Below, in pieces: positions 27,666 to 36,436 of a DNA stretch of 64,000 nt. The position numbers were made by a program, and so were the translations under genes. The notes beneath the pieces were generated by a model. That model saw only the letters and a list, made by a program, of their open reading frames with translations, had not been told where the DNA came from and searched no databases. This DNA comes from Roseisalinus antarcticus (GTDB taxonomy: Bacteria > Pseudomonadota > Alphaproteobacteria > Rhodobacterales > Rhodobacteraceae): positions 62,001 to 126,000 of the forward strand of contig NZ_FWFZ01000001.1 in assembly GCF_900172355.1 (NCBI RefSeq), written 5' to 3'. Each line of letters begins with the position of its first letter. The stretch's first letter is position 1.

Positions 27666-28099
27666 CGGGGCACCAGCCCGCCGATCGCGCCCATCAGGGC
27701 CCGCACCCCGGTATCGCCACAGCCCGCGGCAATGCGCTCGGTGCCCGCCACCGCGGGCCTGACCGTGATCACGTCCGCGCCCATGTCGGTCGGGCAGACG
27801 GGCGGGTCGGTCTCGGCCGCCTGCGCCGCCAGCACGGCGGGAAAGCCTGCCTCCACCAGCGCCCGCGCCCGCGCGTAACTGCCGTCCGGCAGGGCCAGGG
27901 TGCGGCTCTCATCCCGGGCGCCATGGGGCTCGGCGGCAAAGACTTGCGCGAAATCCCCGTCGAAGATCGTGATCTCGGTCTCCCCGATAAAGCTGCTGCC
28001 CGAGGTTGTGCGCACGAAATCAGCGGCCTCCGGCACACCCGAAGAACAGCCCGCCACCAGGATCAGCGCCAAACCGGCCAAGCTCGAATGTCGCGCCAT
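27662..28099 (-). CDS. Small lipoprotein of unknown function
   Basis: The 145-residue protein has a lipoprotein signal peptide with lipobox LVAGC (Cys18), followed by a periplasmic domain with two further Cys residues (about PPVCPTD and AAGCGDTG) that may form a disulfide. I recognise no domain. The ATG at 28099 gives a correct signal peptide; the longer upstream frame runs into a GC-rich repeat. It is co-transcribed with the squalene synthase-like gene by ATGA overlap. Confidence 0.75.
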   Translation of the reverse strand: MARHSSLAGLALILVAGCSSGVPEAADFVRTTSGSSFIGETEITIFDGDFAQVFAAEPHGARDESRTLALPDGSYARARALVEAGFPAVLAAQAAETDPPVCPTDMGADVITVRPAVAGTERIAAGCGDTGVRALMGAIGGLVPR

Positions 28100-28143
28100 C
28101 ACATCTCTCCCCAGATCGGCCCCGGAGCCCGGCCCCGCGGCTT

Positions 28144-28200
28144 CATTGCCTCCCGTATCCCGGGGGAGGCGCCCGGCGGGCGCCGGGGGCAGCGCCCCCA
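28144..28200. repeat. GC-rich dispersed intergenic repeat, copy 1
   Basis: The segment contains CGTATCCCGGGGGAGG and then nested complementary blocks ending GGGGGCAGCGCCCCC. It shares the TATCCCGGGGG core and terminal GGGGGC..GCCCCC hairpin with copies at 29857-29914 and 59725-59785. It sits between cimA and the lipoprotein gene. Confidence 0.55.
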
Positions 28201-28224
28201 GCGCCGCCGCCTCACACCGCCGCC

Positions 28225-29934
28225 TCACACCGGCGCACCGTCCCGCAGCAGCTTCCAGCGGATCGCATCCACCAGGGCGTCAAAGGACGCATCCACGATA
28301 TTGGCCGACACGCCGACGGTAGACCACCGACGTCCCTGCCCGTCCTGGTGGTCGATGATGACCCGCGTCACCGCCTCGGTGCCGCCGTTGGTGATCCGCA
28401 CCTTGAAATCCACCAGCTTCCAATCCGCGATATAGCTCTGGTACGGCCCCAGGTCCTTCGACAGCGCCACGGACAACGCGTTCACCGGACCGGCATCCGA
28501 TTGCTCGGTCGGGTTCTCGTTCTGGTAGAAACTCGTGGTCTGCTCGCCGCCCGGCAGGGTCACGGTCACCACCGCCTCCGACACGATCACCAGGTTTCCC
28601 TGCGCGTTCCGCCGCCGCTCCGAGATCACGCGATAGCGCTCCACGTCGAAGAAATGCGGCATCTGCCCCAGCTCTTCCCGCGCGATCAGCTCGAACGACG
28701 CCTGGGCGCTGTCATAGGCATAGCCCTGGGTCTCGCGACGTTTCACCGTCTCCAGCAGGCCGGGCAGCGCCGGATCGGTCCGCTCGACCTCCAGCCCCGC
28801 CTCGGCGAGCCTGCGCCGCAGATTCGACTGGCCCGCCTGGTTCGACATCGGCACGACGCGCTCGTTGCCCACCGACCCGGGCAGGATATGCTCATAGGTG
28901 GTCGGATCCTTCAGGATCGCGCTCGCATGCAGCCCCGCCTTGTGTGCGAAGGCCGACGCGCCCACATAGGCCGCCTGCTTCATCGGCACCCGGTTGAGGA
29001 TATCGTCCAGGGTCCGGCTGACCTTGCGCAGCCCCTCCAGCGCCTCGACCGTGACCCCGGTCTCGAACCGGCTGGCATAGGGCTCCTTCAGCATCAGGGT
29101 CGGGATCAGCGAGGTCAGGTTGGCATTGCCACAGCGCTCGCCCAGCCCGTTCAACGTCCCCTGGATCTGCCGCGCCCCGGCCTCCACGGCAGCCAGAGTA
29201 CCGGCCACGGCGGTCTCGGTGTCGTTGTGGCAATGGATGCCCAGCCGTTCGCCCGGCACACCGCTGGCGATCACCTCGCCGACGATCCGGCCGATCTCGC
29301 TGGGCAAGGTCCCGCCATTGGTGTCGCACAGCACGATCCAGTCCGCCCCAGCCTCCAGCGCCGCATGAACCGCTGCCAGCGCATAGCCCCGGTTCGACTT
29401 GAACCCGTCGAAGAAATGCTCGGCGTCGAAATGCGCCTCCCGCCCGGTGCCCTTCACATGGGCGAACGAGGCCCGGATGTTGTCGAGGTTCTCCTCGAGC
29501 GTGATCCCCAGCGCCGTCTCCACGTGAAAATCATGGGTCTTGCCCACCAGGCAGACTGACGGCGTGCCCGCGTTCAGAACCGCGGCCAGCACGTCGTCAT
29601 TCTCCGCCGAGCGCCCGGTCCGCTTGGTCATGCCGAAGGCGGTCAGCACCGCCCGGGTCGCGGGCGGCGCATCGAAGAACTCGCTGTCCGTGGGGTTCGC
29701 CCCCGGCCAGCCGCCCTCGATGTAATCGATCCCGAGCCCGTCCAGCATCGCCGCGATCCGGCACTTCTCTGCGGTCGAGAAATCCACCCCCTGGGTCTGC
29801 TGCCCGTCCCGCAAGGTCGTGTCGAAGAGATAGAGCCGCTCCTTCTGCGCCCCGTCCTTCTTCTGGTCCGAAATATCCCGGGGGGAGTCCGCAGGACGGG
29901 GGGCAGCGCCCCCCTCGACATCCGAAACACTCAT
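28225..29934 (-). CDS. cimA: (R)-citramalate synthase
   Basis: CimA condenses acetyl-CoA and pyruvate to citramalate for isoleucine synthesis. The 569-residue protein has [49 protein letters not shown] (metal His pair) and a C-terminal LeuA allosteric domain from about residue 430. The family N-terminus normally begins near KERLYLF; here about 30 extra residues precede it, encoded by a dispersed GC-rich repeat. The start at 29934 is supported by the ATGA overlap with cysS and by the absence of a nearer ATG or GTG. Confidence 0.9.
   Translation of the reverse strand: MSVSDVEGGAAPRPADSPRDISDQKKDGAQKERLYLFDTTLRDGQQTQGVDFSTAEKCRIAAMLDGLGIDYIEGGWPGANPTDSEFFDAPPATRAVLTAFGMTKRTGRSAENDDVLAAVLNAGTPSVCLVGKTHDFHVETALGITLEENLDNIRASFAHVKGTGREAHFDAEHFFDGFKSNRGYALAAVHAALEAGADWIVLCDTNGGTLPSEIGRIVGEVIASGVPGERLGIHCHNDTETAVAGTLAAVEAGARQIQGTLNGLGERCGNANLTSLIPTLMLKEPYASRFETGVTVEALEGLRKVSRTLDDILNRVPMKQAAYVGASAFAHKAGLHASAILKDPTTYEHILPGSVGNERVVPMSNQAGQSNLRRRLAEAGLEVERTDPALPGLLETVKRRETQGYAYDSAQASFELIAREELGQMPHFFDVERYRVISERRRNAQGNLVIVSEAVVTVTLPGGEQTTSFYQNENPTEQSDAGPVNALSVALSKDLGPYQSYIADWKLVDFKVRITNGGTEAVTRVIIDHQDGQGRRWSTVGVSANIVDASFDALVDAIRWKLLRDGAPV
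29857..29914. repeat. GC-rich dispersed repeat, copy 2, inside the cimA coding sequence
   Basis: The segment reads CTTCTTCTGGTCC, AAATATCCCGGGGGG, a variable part, then GGGGGGCAGCGCCCCCC on the plus strand. It matches the copy at 59725-59785 in the same order and overlaps codons about 8-26 of cimA, giving the atypical N-terminal residues. Confidence 0.7.
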
Positions 29935-31328
29935 CGCAGCGCCTCCAGCTTGGCCCGGTCAAAATCCATGTGATGCCGCAGCCGGACCCCGGACGCGGCG
30001 AGCATGACGGACAGGCCCGCCTGTTCCAGCCGGCTCCGAAAGGCATCGGCTTGGGTGAAATCCTTGCACGCCTTGGCCTCTTCGCGCAGCCTGCCCAGCT
30101 TCTCCGCCAAGGGCTCCAGAAGCTCCGCCATGGCGGTGAACTCGGCGACCCGCGCCAGCAGGCCCTCAAGGCTGAAGATGCCCAGAAAGACCAGATCGCC
30201 CGCAAGCCGGGTCGCGACCTCGGCATGGTCGAGCCGGTCGAGCGCCTGCAGCGCCCCGTGGGTGTTCAGATCGTCTGCCAGCGCCTCGACAAGGGGCGGG
30301 CTGGGCGCATCCGGCTCGATGGCATCCAGCTTCGCATGGTGCGCCACCGTCTCGATATAGCCCGAAAGCCTGGACAGGGCGGCCGACTGCTTTTCCGCCG
30401 TCCAGTCCATCGGCTTGGAATAATGCGTGCCCAGCATGACATACCGGATGACCTCGCCCGGCACGCCCTGTTCCAGAAGATCCCGCACGGTGAAGAAATT
30501 ACCCAGCGACTTGGACATTTTCCTGCCCTCGACCTGCAGCATCTCGTTGTGCAGCCAATAGCGCGCGAAACCGCCGCCCGGATGGGCGCAGGCCGATTGC
30601 GCCAGCTCGTTCTCGTGATGCGGGAACATCAGGTCGTTGCCGCCACCGTGGATGTCAAAGGTCTCGCCCAGCAGCTCGTGGGCCATGGCCGAGCACTCGA
30701 TATGCCAGCCCGGCCGCCCCCGCCCCCAGGGGCTGTCCCAGCCGGGCGCGGCGTCATCCGACGGCTTCCACAGCACGAAATCCATCGGGTTGCGTTTGTA
30801 GGGCGCGACCTCGACCCGGGCGCCGGCGATCATGTCCTCGACCGAGCGGCCTGAAAGCCGCCCGTATTCGGCATGGCTTTCGACGGCGAACAGCACGTGC
30901 CCCTCGGCCTCGTAGGCATGGCCCGAGGCGACGAGCCCGGCGATCATGTCCTTCATCGCCCCGATCCACTCGGTCGCCCTTGGCTCCTGCGTGGGCCGCA
31001 GCGCCCCCAGCGCGTCGGTGTCCTCGTGATACCATCCGATCGTCTCGGTGGTGATGTCGCGGATGTCGCGCCCGGTCTCGGCGGCGCGGGCGTTGATCTT
31101 GTCATCGACGTCGGTGAAGTTGCGCACGTAGGTGACATGATCCGCGCCATAGACATGGCGCAGCAGCCGGAACAACGTGTCGAACACGATCACGGGCCGC
31201 GCATTCCCCAGATGCGCCCTGTCATAGACCGTGGGGCCACAGACATACATCCGCACGTTGTCGGGATCGAGCGGCGCGAACGGCTCGACCTTGCGAGTGA
31301 GGGTATTCTTCAGTCGGATGGTGACCAT
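29931..31328 (-). CDS. cysS: Cysteinyl-tRNA synthetase
   Basis: CysS charges tRNA-Cys. The 465-residue class I synthetase has the zinc/HIGH region [19 protein letters not shown], the [14 protein letters not shown] segment with a zinc-ligand Cys, [18 protein letters not shown], and the [11 protein letters not shown] signature. The length is typical. Its stop overlaps the cimA start by 4 bases, so the two are translationally coupled. Confidence 0.96.
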   Translation of the reverse strand: MVTIRLKNTLTRKVEPFAPLDPDNVRMYVCGPTVYDRAHLGNARPVIVFDTLFRLLRHVYGADHVTYVRNFTDVDDKINARAAETGRDIRDITTETIGWYHEDTDALGALRPTQEPRATEWIGAMKDMIAGLVASGHAYEAEGHVLFAVESHAEYGRLSGRSVEDMIAGARVEVAPYKRNPMDFVLWKPSDDAAPGWDSPWGRGRPGWHIECSAMAHELLGETFDIHGGGNDLMFPHHENELAQSACAHPGGGFARYWLHNEMLQVEGRKMSKSLGNFFTVRDLLEQGVPGEVIRYVMLGTHYSKPMDWTAEKQSAALSRLSGYIETVAHHAKLDAIEPDAPSPPLVEALADDLNTHGALQALDRLDHAEVATRLAGDLVFLGIFSLEGLLARVAEFTAMAELLEPLAEKLGRLREEAKACKDFTQADAFRSRLEQAGLSVMLAASGVRLRHHMDFDRAKLEALR

Positions 31329-31497
31329 TGGGGCCTCGCGCGGTTGTCGCCCGCGGGCTTTAGCAATTTCGATCTGGAGAGGAAACGAGAAGAGCTGGCC
31401 CGCGCGACGATTGTCAGCAGCAAATAATGATGCAGCAGAGAATGCAGATGCTCTTCATGGCAGCGGTGCTAGCAGGCGGGGGCGGCGGCGTCCAGCG

Positions 31498-32025
31498 TCA
31501 TGTGACCCCGCGCAGCATCCCGGCCAGGTGGCGCACGGTCCGCAGGTTGCGGCCGGTCAGATCGGTGCCCGGCACCACCCGGCCGAGGTTCGCGAACAGC
31601 TTCGACCGCCCGATCCCCTCGGGCGCGGACAGATAGACCGCCGCCGGCCCCGCCTCCAGCGCCTCGCCTGGCGCGATGTAGCGGTCCAGCGCCGCGCCAT
31701 CGATCCTCGGCGCGCCGAAAGCGAAGTAGACATGGGCCAGCCGGCCGTCCTCCGGCGAAAACGGGCAGGCTGCCGCGATCCGCTCGAAACGGGCGCGGCC
31801 CAGCACCAGCACCGGCACGTCCACGCCGATCTCTCGCCTCATCGCCCCACGTAGATCCTGCGCCAGGTCGCCGTCCGCGGCCTGGAACACCAGGTTTCCC
31901 GAGGCGATGTAGCTTTGCACCCCGGTCCAGCCGAGCCCCTCGGCCAGCCTGCGCAGTTCGGGCATCGCCACCTTGTTGCCGCCGCCCACATTGACCCCCC
32001 GCAACAATGCCACATGGGCTGTCAT
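31498..32025 (-). CDS. DUF1697 family protein
   Basis: The 175-residue protein begins MTAHVALLRGVNVGGGNKVA, the hallmark of DUF1697 (ALLRGINVGG), and has SYIASGNLVFQA and a C-terminal TGRNLRTVRHLAGML, also typical. The function is unknown; a structure of the family has a ferredoxin-like fold, as far as I recall. It is divergent from the MmcQ-like gene with only 37 bases between them. The start at 32025 is chosen at the family N-terminus. Confidence 0.88.
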   Translation of the reverse strand: MTAHVALLRGVNVGGGNKVAMPELRRLAEGLGWTGVQSYIASGNLVFQAADGDLAQDLRGAMRREIGVDVPVLVLGRARFERIAAACPFSPEDGRLAHVYFAFGAPRIDGAALDRYIAPGEALEAGPAAVYLSAPEGIGRSKLFANLGRVVPGTDLTGRNLRTVRHLAGMLRGVT

Positions 32026-32062
32026 GCTTGCCTCGCCTTCGTGTCTGGGCAAGACTGATCCT

Positions 32063-32407
32063 ATGAGCGATGCCCGGGTCAAGACCCTCTGCGCGGCCCT
32101 GCCCGGCGCCACATATGCCGATCCGGCGGACGGCGAATTGCGGTCGTGGAAGGTGGGCGGCAAGATGTTCGCCTGCATGGGCACCCGCGACCCCGGCGTG
32201 TCGGTCAAGACACCCTCGGTCGAGGATGCCGCCCTGCTGATAGAGATCGGCCGGGCGATCCGGGCGCCGTATTTCCATCGGTCCTGGGTCCGGATCGACC
32301 CCGACGCCATCCCCGAGGACGAGCTGCGCGACCGGATCACGACCTCCTACCGGATCGTGCGGTCGAGCCTCACGAAGAAGGTGCAGGCCGGCCTCGGCCC
32401 GGAGTGA
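32063..32407 (+). CDS. MmcQ/YjbR family protein
   Basis: The 114-residue protein has the YjbR pattern: an N-terminal helix with LCAALPGATYADP, LRSWKVGGKMFACMG, VSVKTPSVEDAALL, and the terminal ITTSYRIVRSSLTKKVQAGL. Family members have a CyaY-like fold with suspected DNA binding; function is unproven. The ATG at 32063 lies just after the divergent DUF1697 start. A 12-base direct repeat (GTGACACGGCCG) occurs at its 3' end and again about 50 bases later. Confidence 0.82.
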   Translation: MSDARVKTLCAALPGATYADPADGELRSWKVGGKMFACMGTRDPGVSVKTPSVEDAALLIEIGRAIRAPYFHRSWVRIDPDAIPEDELRDRITTSYRIVRSSLTKKVQAGLGPE

Positions 32408-32547
32408 CACGGCCGGACGGTGTGGGACGGCCCCAAAGACCGGCAGGACTATTCGGGGTGACACGGCCGCACAGTACAAACCTCAGCGCGTATTGCAAGA
32501 CCGCAACGGGGCGCGATCCGGGCACGCGGGGCCCGGAGGGGAGCGGC

Positions 32548-32787
32548 CTAGAACTTGCCGATGCGCCGGGTGGCCCGCATGGCCTGGCGCGCGCGCTTGG
32601 CAGCCTGACGCCCGTCGCCTTCACCCTGGCCCTGGTCCTGGCGTTGGCCTTGTCCGCCGCCACCGCCGCCGCCGCCATTGCGGTTGCGGTTGCCGCCCCC
32701 GCCGCCACGGCCACGGCCGCCGCGGGCGATGTGGTTCATCCCCTGTTTCATGAACATCCGCACAATCATTCGGATCATTCGTTCCAT
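32548..32787 (-). CDS. Small Gly/Arg/Gln-rich protein of unknown function
   Basis: The 79-residue protein has a Met/Arg-rich start (MERMIRMIVRMFMKQGMNHI), a low-complexity centre of Gly runs with Asn/Arg/Gln, and a basic Ala-rich tail (KRARQAMRATRRIGKF). A GAGAGGAAG ribosome binding site precedes the ATG at 32787 at good spacing, which supports expression. It is likely basic and disordered, possibly nucleic-acid or membrane associated. It follows scpB on the same strand. Confidence 0.6.
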   Translation of the reverse strand: MERMIRMIVRMFMKQGMNHIARGGRGRGGGGGNRNRNGGGGGGGGQGQRQDQGQGEGDGRQAAKRARQAMRATRRIGKF

Positions 32788-32858
32788 GATCTTCCTCTCA
32801 TCCTCGAGATTTCGCGGAAGCATAGCGGAAAAACGCGGCCACAAGAAGGCAGGCGCGA

Positions 32859-33524
32859 TCACGTGTCGTCGAAGAGGCCCGACTGGGCGTCGCCCTCGCC
32901 CGCGCCCTCGCCCTCTTCGGGCCCCTCGCTGCCCGGCGGCGGCCGGTTGTCCAGCAGGCCGGCGGCGCGCAGCTCCGACAGGCCGGGCAGATCGCGGGCA
33001 TTCTCCAGCGCGAAATGATCGAGGAACGCCTCGGTCACCACGAAGGTCACCGGGCGTCCCGGGGTCATGCGCCTGCGGCCGAAACGGATCCAGGACATCT
33101 CGATCAGCTGGTCGATGGTCCCGCGCGACACGCCGACGCCACGGATCTCCTCGATCTCGGCGCGGGTGACGGGCTGGTGGTAGGCGATGATCGCCAGCGT
33201 CTCGATCGCCGCGCGGCTGAGCTTGCGGGTCTCGACCACCTCCTGCTGCATCAGGAACCCCAGGTCCGGCGCGGTGCGGATCGCCCAGGCCTCGCCGATC
33301 CGGGTGATGGCGACACCGCGGCCCTCATAGCGCCGGCGCAGATGCTCCAGCGCCCGAGCCGGGTCCGAGCCATGGGGCATCCGGCCGATCAGCTCGCGCA
33401 GGGTCACCGGGTCGGCGGTGGCAAAGAGGATGGCCTCAACCATGCGCTCCTGCTCGGCCATGGGCGGCGCCTCGAAGAGGCTTTTCTCCATCTCGAGATC
33501 GCGGTCGGGATCGGGCTCTGTCAT
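32859..33524 (-). CDS. scpB: Segregation and condensation protein B
   Basis: The 221-residue ScpB is the winged-helix partner of SMC-ScpA in chromosome condensation. Recognisable parts are VEAILFATADPVTLRELIGR, the LSRAAIETLAIIAYHQPVTR helix, EIRGVGVSRGTIDQLIEM and GRPVTFVVTEAFLDHF. An acidic Glu/Gly-rich tail of about 30 residues follows. The ATG overlaps the scpA stop by 4 bases. Confidence 0.93.
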   Translation of the reverse strand: MTEPDPDRDLEMEKSLFEAPPMAEQERMVEAILFATADPVTLRELIGRMPHGSDPARALEHLRRRYEGRGVAITRIGEAWAIRTAPDLGFLMQQEVVETRKLSRAAIETLAIIAYHQPVTRAEIEEIRGVGVSRGTIDQLIEMSWIRFGRRRMTPGRPVTFVVTEAFLDHFALENARDLPGLSELRAAGLLDNRPPPGSEGPEEGEGAGEGDAQSGLFDDT

Positions 33525-34306
33525 GGAGACTTCCGGCGGATCTGGATCGGGGCGAAGCTCTCGCCCTGTCGGATTTCGATGCTGCCCTCCTTGGCCAGCT
33601 CCAGGCTCGCGGCGAAGGTCGCGGCGGTCGCGGTCCGCCGCCGCACGGGATCGCCGCCCCAGCCGTCGGGCATGTAGCTCGTCAGGTCCGTCCAGTCGCC
33701 GGCGAAGCCGATCAGCGGCCGCATCCGCTCCAGCGCCTGTTCCAGCGTCAGCAGGTTGGAGCGGTCGAAGGCATAGGGCCGGAACTCGTCCTTGGTGCGG
33801 ATCCGGGCATAGGCCTGCATCAGGTCGATCAGCGTCGCGGTATAGGCCACCCGGCGCACGCGAGAGACATCCTCGGTGATGCCGCGCGCAAAGCGGTCGC
33901 GGCCCAGCTGGTCGCGCGCCATCAGCTTGGCCGCCGCCCCGCGCATGGCCTCCAGCCGTTCGAGCTGGAACGCCAGGTGCGCGGCCATCTCCTCGCCCGA
34001 GGGCCCCTCTTCCTCGGGGTCGGGCGGCAGCAGCAGGCGGGATTTCAGGAACGCGAGCCAGGCCGCCATCACCAGGTAATCCGCGGCCAGCTCGATCCGC
34101 AGCGCCCGCGCCTGTTCGACAAAGGCCAGGTATTGCCGGGCCAGCGCCAGGACCGAGATCTCGCGCAGGTCCACCTTCTGGGTGCGGCTGAGCGTCAGCA
34201 GCAGATCGAGCGGGCCCTCGAACCCGTCCACGTCGACGATCAGCGCCTCGGCGGCAAGCCGGGCGGCGACATCCGTGGGCGCGGTCTCGAATTCGTCGTC
34301 GGACAT
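33521..34306 (-). CDS. scpA: Segregation and condensation protein A
   Basis: The 261-residue kleisin ScpA bridges the SMC heads. Features are the N-terminal DVDGFEGPLDLLLTLSRTQK and VDLREISVLALARQYLAFVE, the middle AADYLVMAAWLAFLKSRLLL, and a C-terminal winged helix. It follows nagZ with a 17-base gap and is coupled to scpB by overlap, a gene order widespread in alphaproteobacteria. Confidence 0.93.
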   Translation of the reverse strand: MSDDEFETAPTDVAARLAAEALIVDVDGFEGPLDLLLTLSRTQKVDLREISVLALARQYLAFVEQARALRIELAADYLVMAAWLAFLKSRLLLPPDPEEEGPSGEEMAAHLAFQLERLEAMRGAAAKLMARDQLGRDRFARGITEDVSRVRRVAYTATLIDLMQAYARIRTKDEFRPYAFDRSNLLTLEQALERMRPLIGFAGDWTDLTSYMPDGWGGDPVRRRTATAATFAASLELAKEGSIEIRQGESFAPIQIRRKSP

Positions 34307-34323
34307 CGGGCGGGCGGGCCTTC

Positions 34324-35313
34324 TCAGGTCAGAAGGCTTGCAAGTTCCGCGTCGAGCGCCGCCATGTCAACGGGCTGGGGCGCCTTGCGCTGGGAAAGCG
34401 CCGCATCCGCGCGGGCGTTCGCCGCCCCGTCCATCACCCGGCAGGCCGCCGCCGTCGCCCGCATCTCGTCGAGCGAGCCGTTGCAATGGAGCGCGATATC
34501 GCAGCCCGCCTCGAGGCAGGCGGCGGCGCGGTCGGGGATCGGCCCCGACAGGGCCTGCATCCCGATATCGTCGGACAGCAGAAGGCCGCTGAAGCCGATC
34601 TCTTCGCGGATCAGCCGGATCACCCGGTCCGAGGTGGTCGCCGGTGCGCCCGCGTCGAGGTCGGAAAAGACGATATGGGCCGTCATGCCCATCGCCATGG
34701 TGTTGAGCGCCTTGAACGGGGCGAAGTCGCGGCCGGCAAGCTCGTCTGCCGGAACCGCAACGCGCGGCAGGTCCAGGTGGCTGTCGACGCTGGCGCGGCC
34801 ATAGCCGGGAATGTGCTTGAGCACCGGCAGCACGCCACCGTCGAGCAGCGCCTCGGCGCAGGTCCGCGCGGCCGCGACCACGGTCGCGACATCGTCGCCG
34901 TAAAGCCGGTTGCGCAGCACCGGGTGGGTCTGCGGCTCTGCCAGGTCGGCCAGCGGGGCGCAGTTCACGTCGATGCCCACGGCGTGCAATTCGGCGGCGA
35001 TCAGGCGGTTGCGGATGTAGACGGCGCGCATCGGGTCGCGGGCCCGGGTCATCTGGTCGAGCGCCGGCAGGTAGCTGCGCCAATGCGGCGGGCCCATCCG
35101 CTGGACCCTTCCGCCTTCCTGGTCGATCAGGATCGGCGCCCGCCAGCCTACCGCGTCGCGCAGATCCGACGTGAGGGCGCCCAGCTGCCCGGGGCTTTCG
35201 ACATTGCGGGCGAAGAGGATGAAGCCGAACGGGTCGGCCTGGGCAAAGAACTGCCGCTCCGCCTGCGAAAGGCGGGCGCCCAGGCAGCCGAGAATGACCG
35301 CCCGGCGGCTCAT
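34324..35313 (-). CDS. nagZ: Beta-N-acetylhexosaminidase (peptidoglycan recycling)
   Basis: The 329-residue GH3 enzyme cleaves GlcNAc from anhydro-muropeptides in the cytoplasm. Diagnostic segments are GFILFARNVESPGQL, PILIDQEGGRVQRMGPPHW, VLKHIPGYGRASVDSHLDLP (the family loop with His and Asp) and LLSDDIGMQAL with the nucleophile Asp. The start at 35313 lies one base after the stop of the SPOR gene, indicating coupling. Confidence 0.94.
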   Translation of the reverse strand: MSRRAVILGCLGARLSQAERQFFAQADPFGFILFARNVESPGQLGALTSDLRDAVGWRAPILIDQEGGRVQRMGPPHWRSYLPALDQMTRARDPMRAVYIRNRLIAAELHAVGIDVNCAPLADLAEPQTHPVLRNRLYGDDVATVVAAARTCAEALLDGGVLPVLKHIPGYGRASVDSHLDLPRVAVPADELAGRDFAPFKALNTMAMGMTAHIVFSDLDAGAPATTSDRVIRLIREEIGFSGLLLSDDIGMQALSGPIPDRAAACLEAGCDIALHCNGSLDEMRATAAACRVMDGAANARADAALSQRKAPQPVDMAALDAELASLLT

Positions 35314-35314
35314 G

Positions 35315-36322
35315 TCAGCGCGAGACCACGGACATGCACAGCGCGTCCTCCGCGACCAGCGCCGCGCAGAAGCGCCGCGCCTCGGACAGGTCCTCGAACC
35401 CGGTGGCACGCAGGCGCCAGAGCGTGCGGCCCGCGCTTTCGGTCTGCTGGATCACCGGCGCCTTGCCGCCCATGTAATCGGCGAACCGGCCCGAGATCTG
35501 GCGCCACTGGGCGGCGGCGACGGCCTCGCTCTCGAACGCGCCAAGCTGCACCAGCCGTGTGCCCGGCGGTATCGTCGCCGGATCGACCAGCGCCAGATCC
35601 GACGCGGAGGGCGTCCGCGCCGCGGTGGGCTCTATCCCGCTGATGCGCATCGGGCGGGGCTGGGGCCGCAGCGACCGGCTGACGCCGGGCACGGACGCCG
35701 GAATGACCGAGACCACCGGCGCCCCGTCGAGCGCGAGCTGCACCTCGCCCGCCTCCATGTCGAGCGCCGTCAGCGGCGCCACCCCCTGCGCGATCTGATC
35801 GGCGAGCGCCTGGATCTGGTCGGCGGTCAGCGGCACATCGTTGTCAAGCAGGGCATCGGCGAGCGGGTCGGCGCCGGCAATCTCGTCCGCGGCCTCGGCG
35901 ACCATGGCCGAGATGCCGGCGAGCGCCTCGGCGCTGTCGTCGGCGTCGGCCGAGGCCTCGATGACCGGGTCGGGGACCGCAGGGGCCAGTTCCAGGTCTT
36001 CCGCCGCCAGCTCGATATCCCGCGGGGCGAGCGTCAGCCTGTCCTCGGGCGCACCGGCCTGGCCCTCGGCGGCCACGGCGTTGACGGACAGGCCACGGTG
36101 CAGCGCGACTTCGCCGCCCGGATCGGCGGGCTGCTCGCGCATCGGCCCCTCGATGGCGCGGACCACGGGGATGCCGCTCACGTCGCGCTTGACGAGCTTG
36201 TAGCTCCAGACGCCGACGCCGGCGACCAGCGCCAGCGACAGGACCGCCCCGGTCAGATTGACCAGGGTCGAGGCCCGAAAGCCGGTTTCAGGCGCGTCCG
36301 CACCATAGGAGTAATCTGCCAT
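35315..36322 (-). CDS. SPOR domain membrane protein
   Basis: The 335-residue protein has a short cytoplasmic N-terminus, one transmembrane helix (about residues 21-41), a long acidic Ala/Glu/Asp-rich periplasmic linker, and a C-terminal SPOR domain (about 258-335) with TRLVQLGAFESEAVAAAQW and LWRLRATGFEDLSEARRFC. SPOR domains bind denuded glycan strands at division septa, so a cell-division or envelope role is likely. It lies between argS and nagZ, its usual position in alphaproteobacteria. Confidence 0.88.
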   Translation of the reverse strand: MADYSYGADAPETGFRASTLVNLTGAVLSLALVAGVGVWSYKLVKRDVSGIPVVRAIEGPMREQPADPGGEVALHRGLSVNAVAAEGQAGAPEDRLTLAPRDIELAAEDLELAPAVPDPVIEASADADDSAEALAGISAMVAEAADEIAGADPLADALLDNDVPLTADQIQALADQIAQGVAPLTALDMEAGEVQLALDGAPVVSVIPASVPGVSRSLRPQPRPMRISGIEPTAARTPSASDLALVDPATIPPGTRLVQLGAFESEAVAAAQWRQISGRFADYMGGKAPVIQQTESAGRTLWRLRATGFEDLSEARRFCAALVAEDALCMSVVSR

Positions 36323-36436
36323 GTCTGCCTCACGTGCCCCGGCGGCTGGATCCGCCGATGGTCTCTTGGGTTCCTGCTCGTGTCCCCGGGCGGCGCGTGC
36401 GGCTTTATGGTGGCGTCGGCCTTTTCGGCTCTTTGA

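Noticed and set aside
31427-31636. Plus-strand Met/Gln-rich frame upstream of the DUF1697 3' end
   Set aside because: It overlaps the 3' end of the DUF1697 gene, has no family match and loses its sense after about 20 residues.
32404-32469. 12-base direct repeat GTGACACGGCCG around the end of the YjbR-like gene
   Set aside because: Short and GC-rich; two copies may be chance and no third copy was seen nearby.
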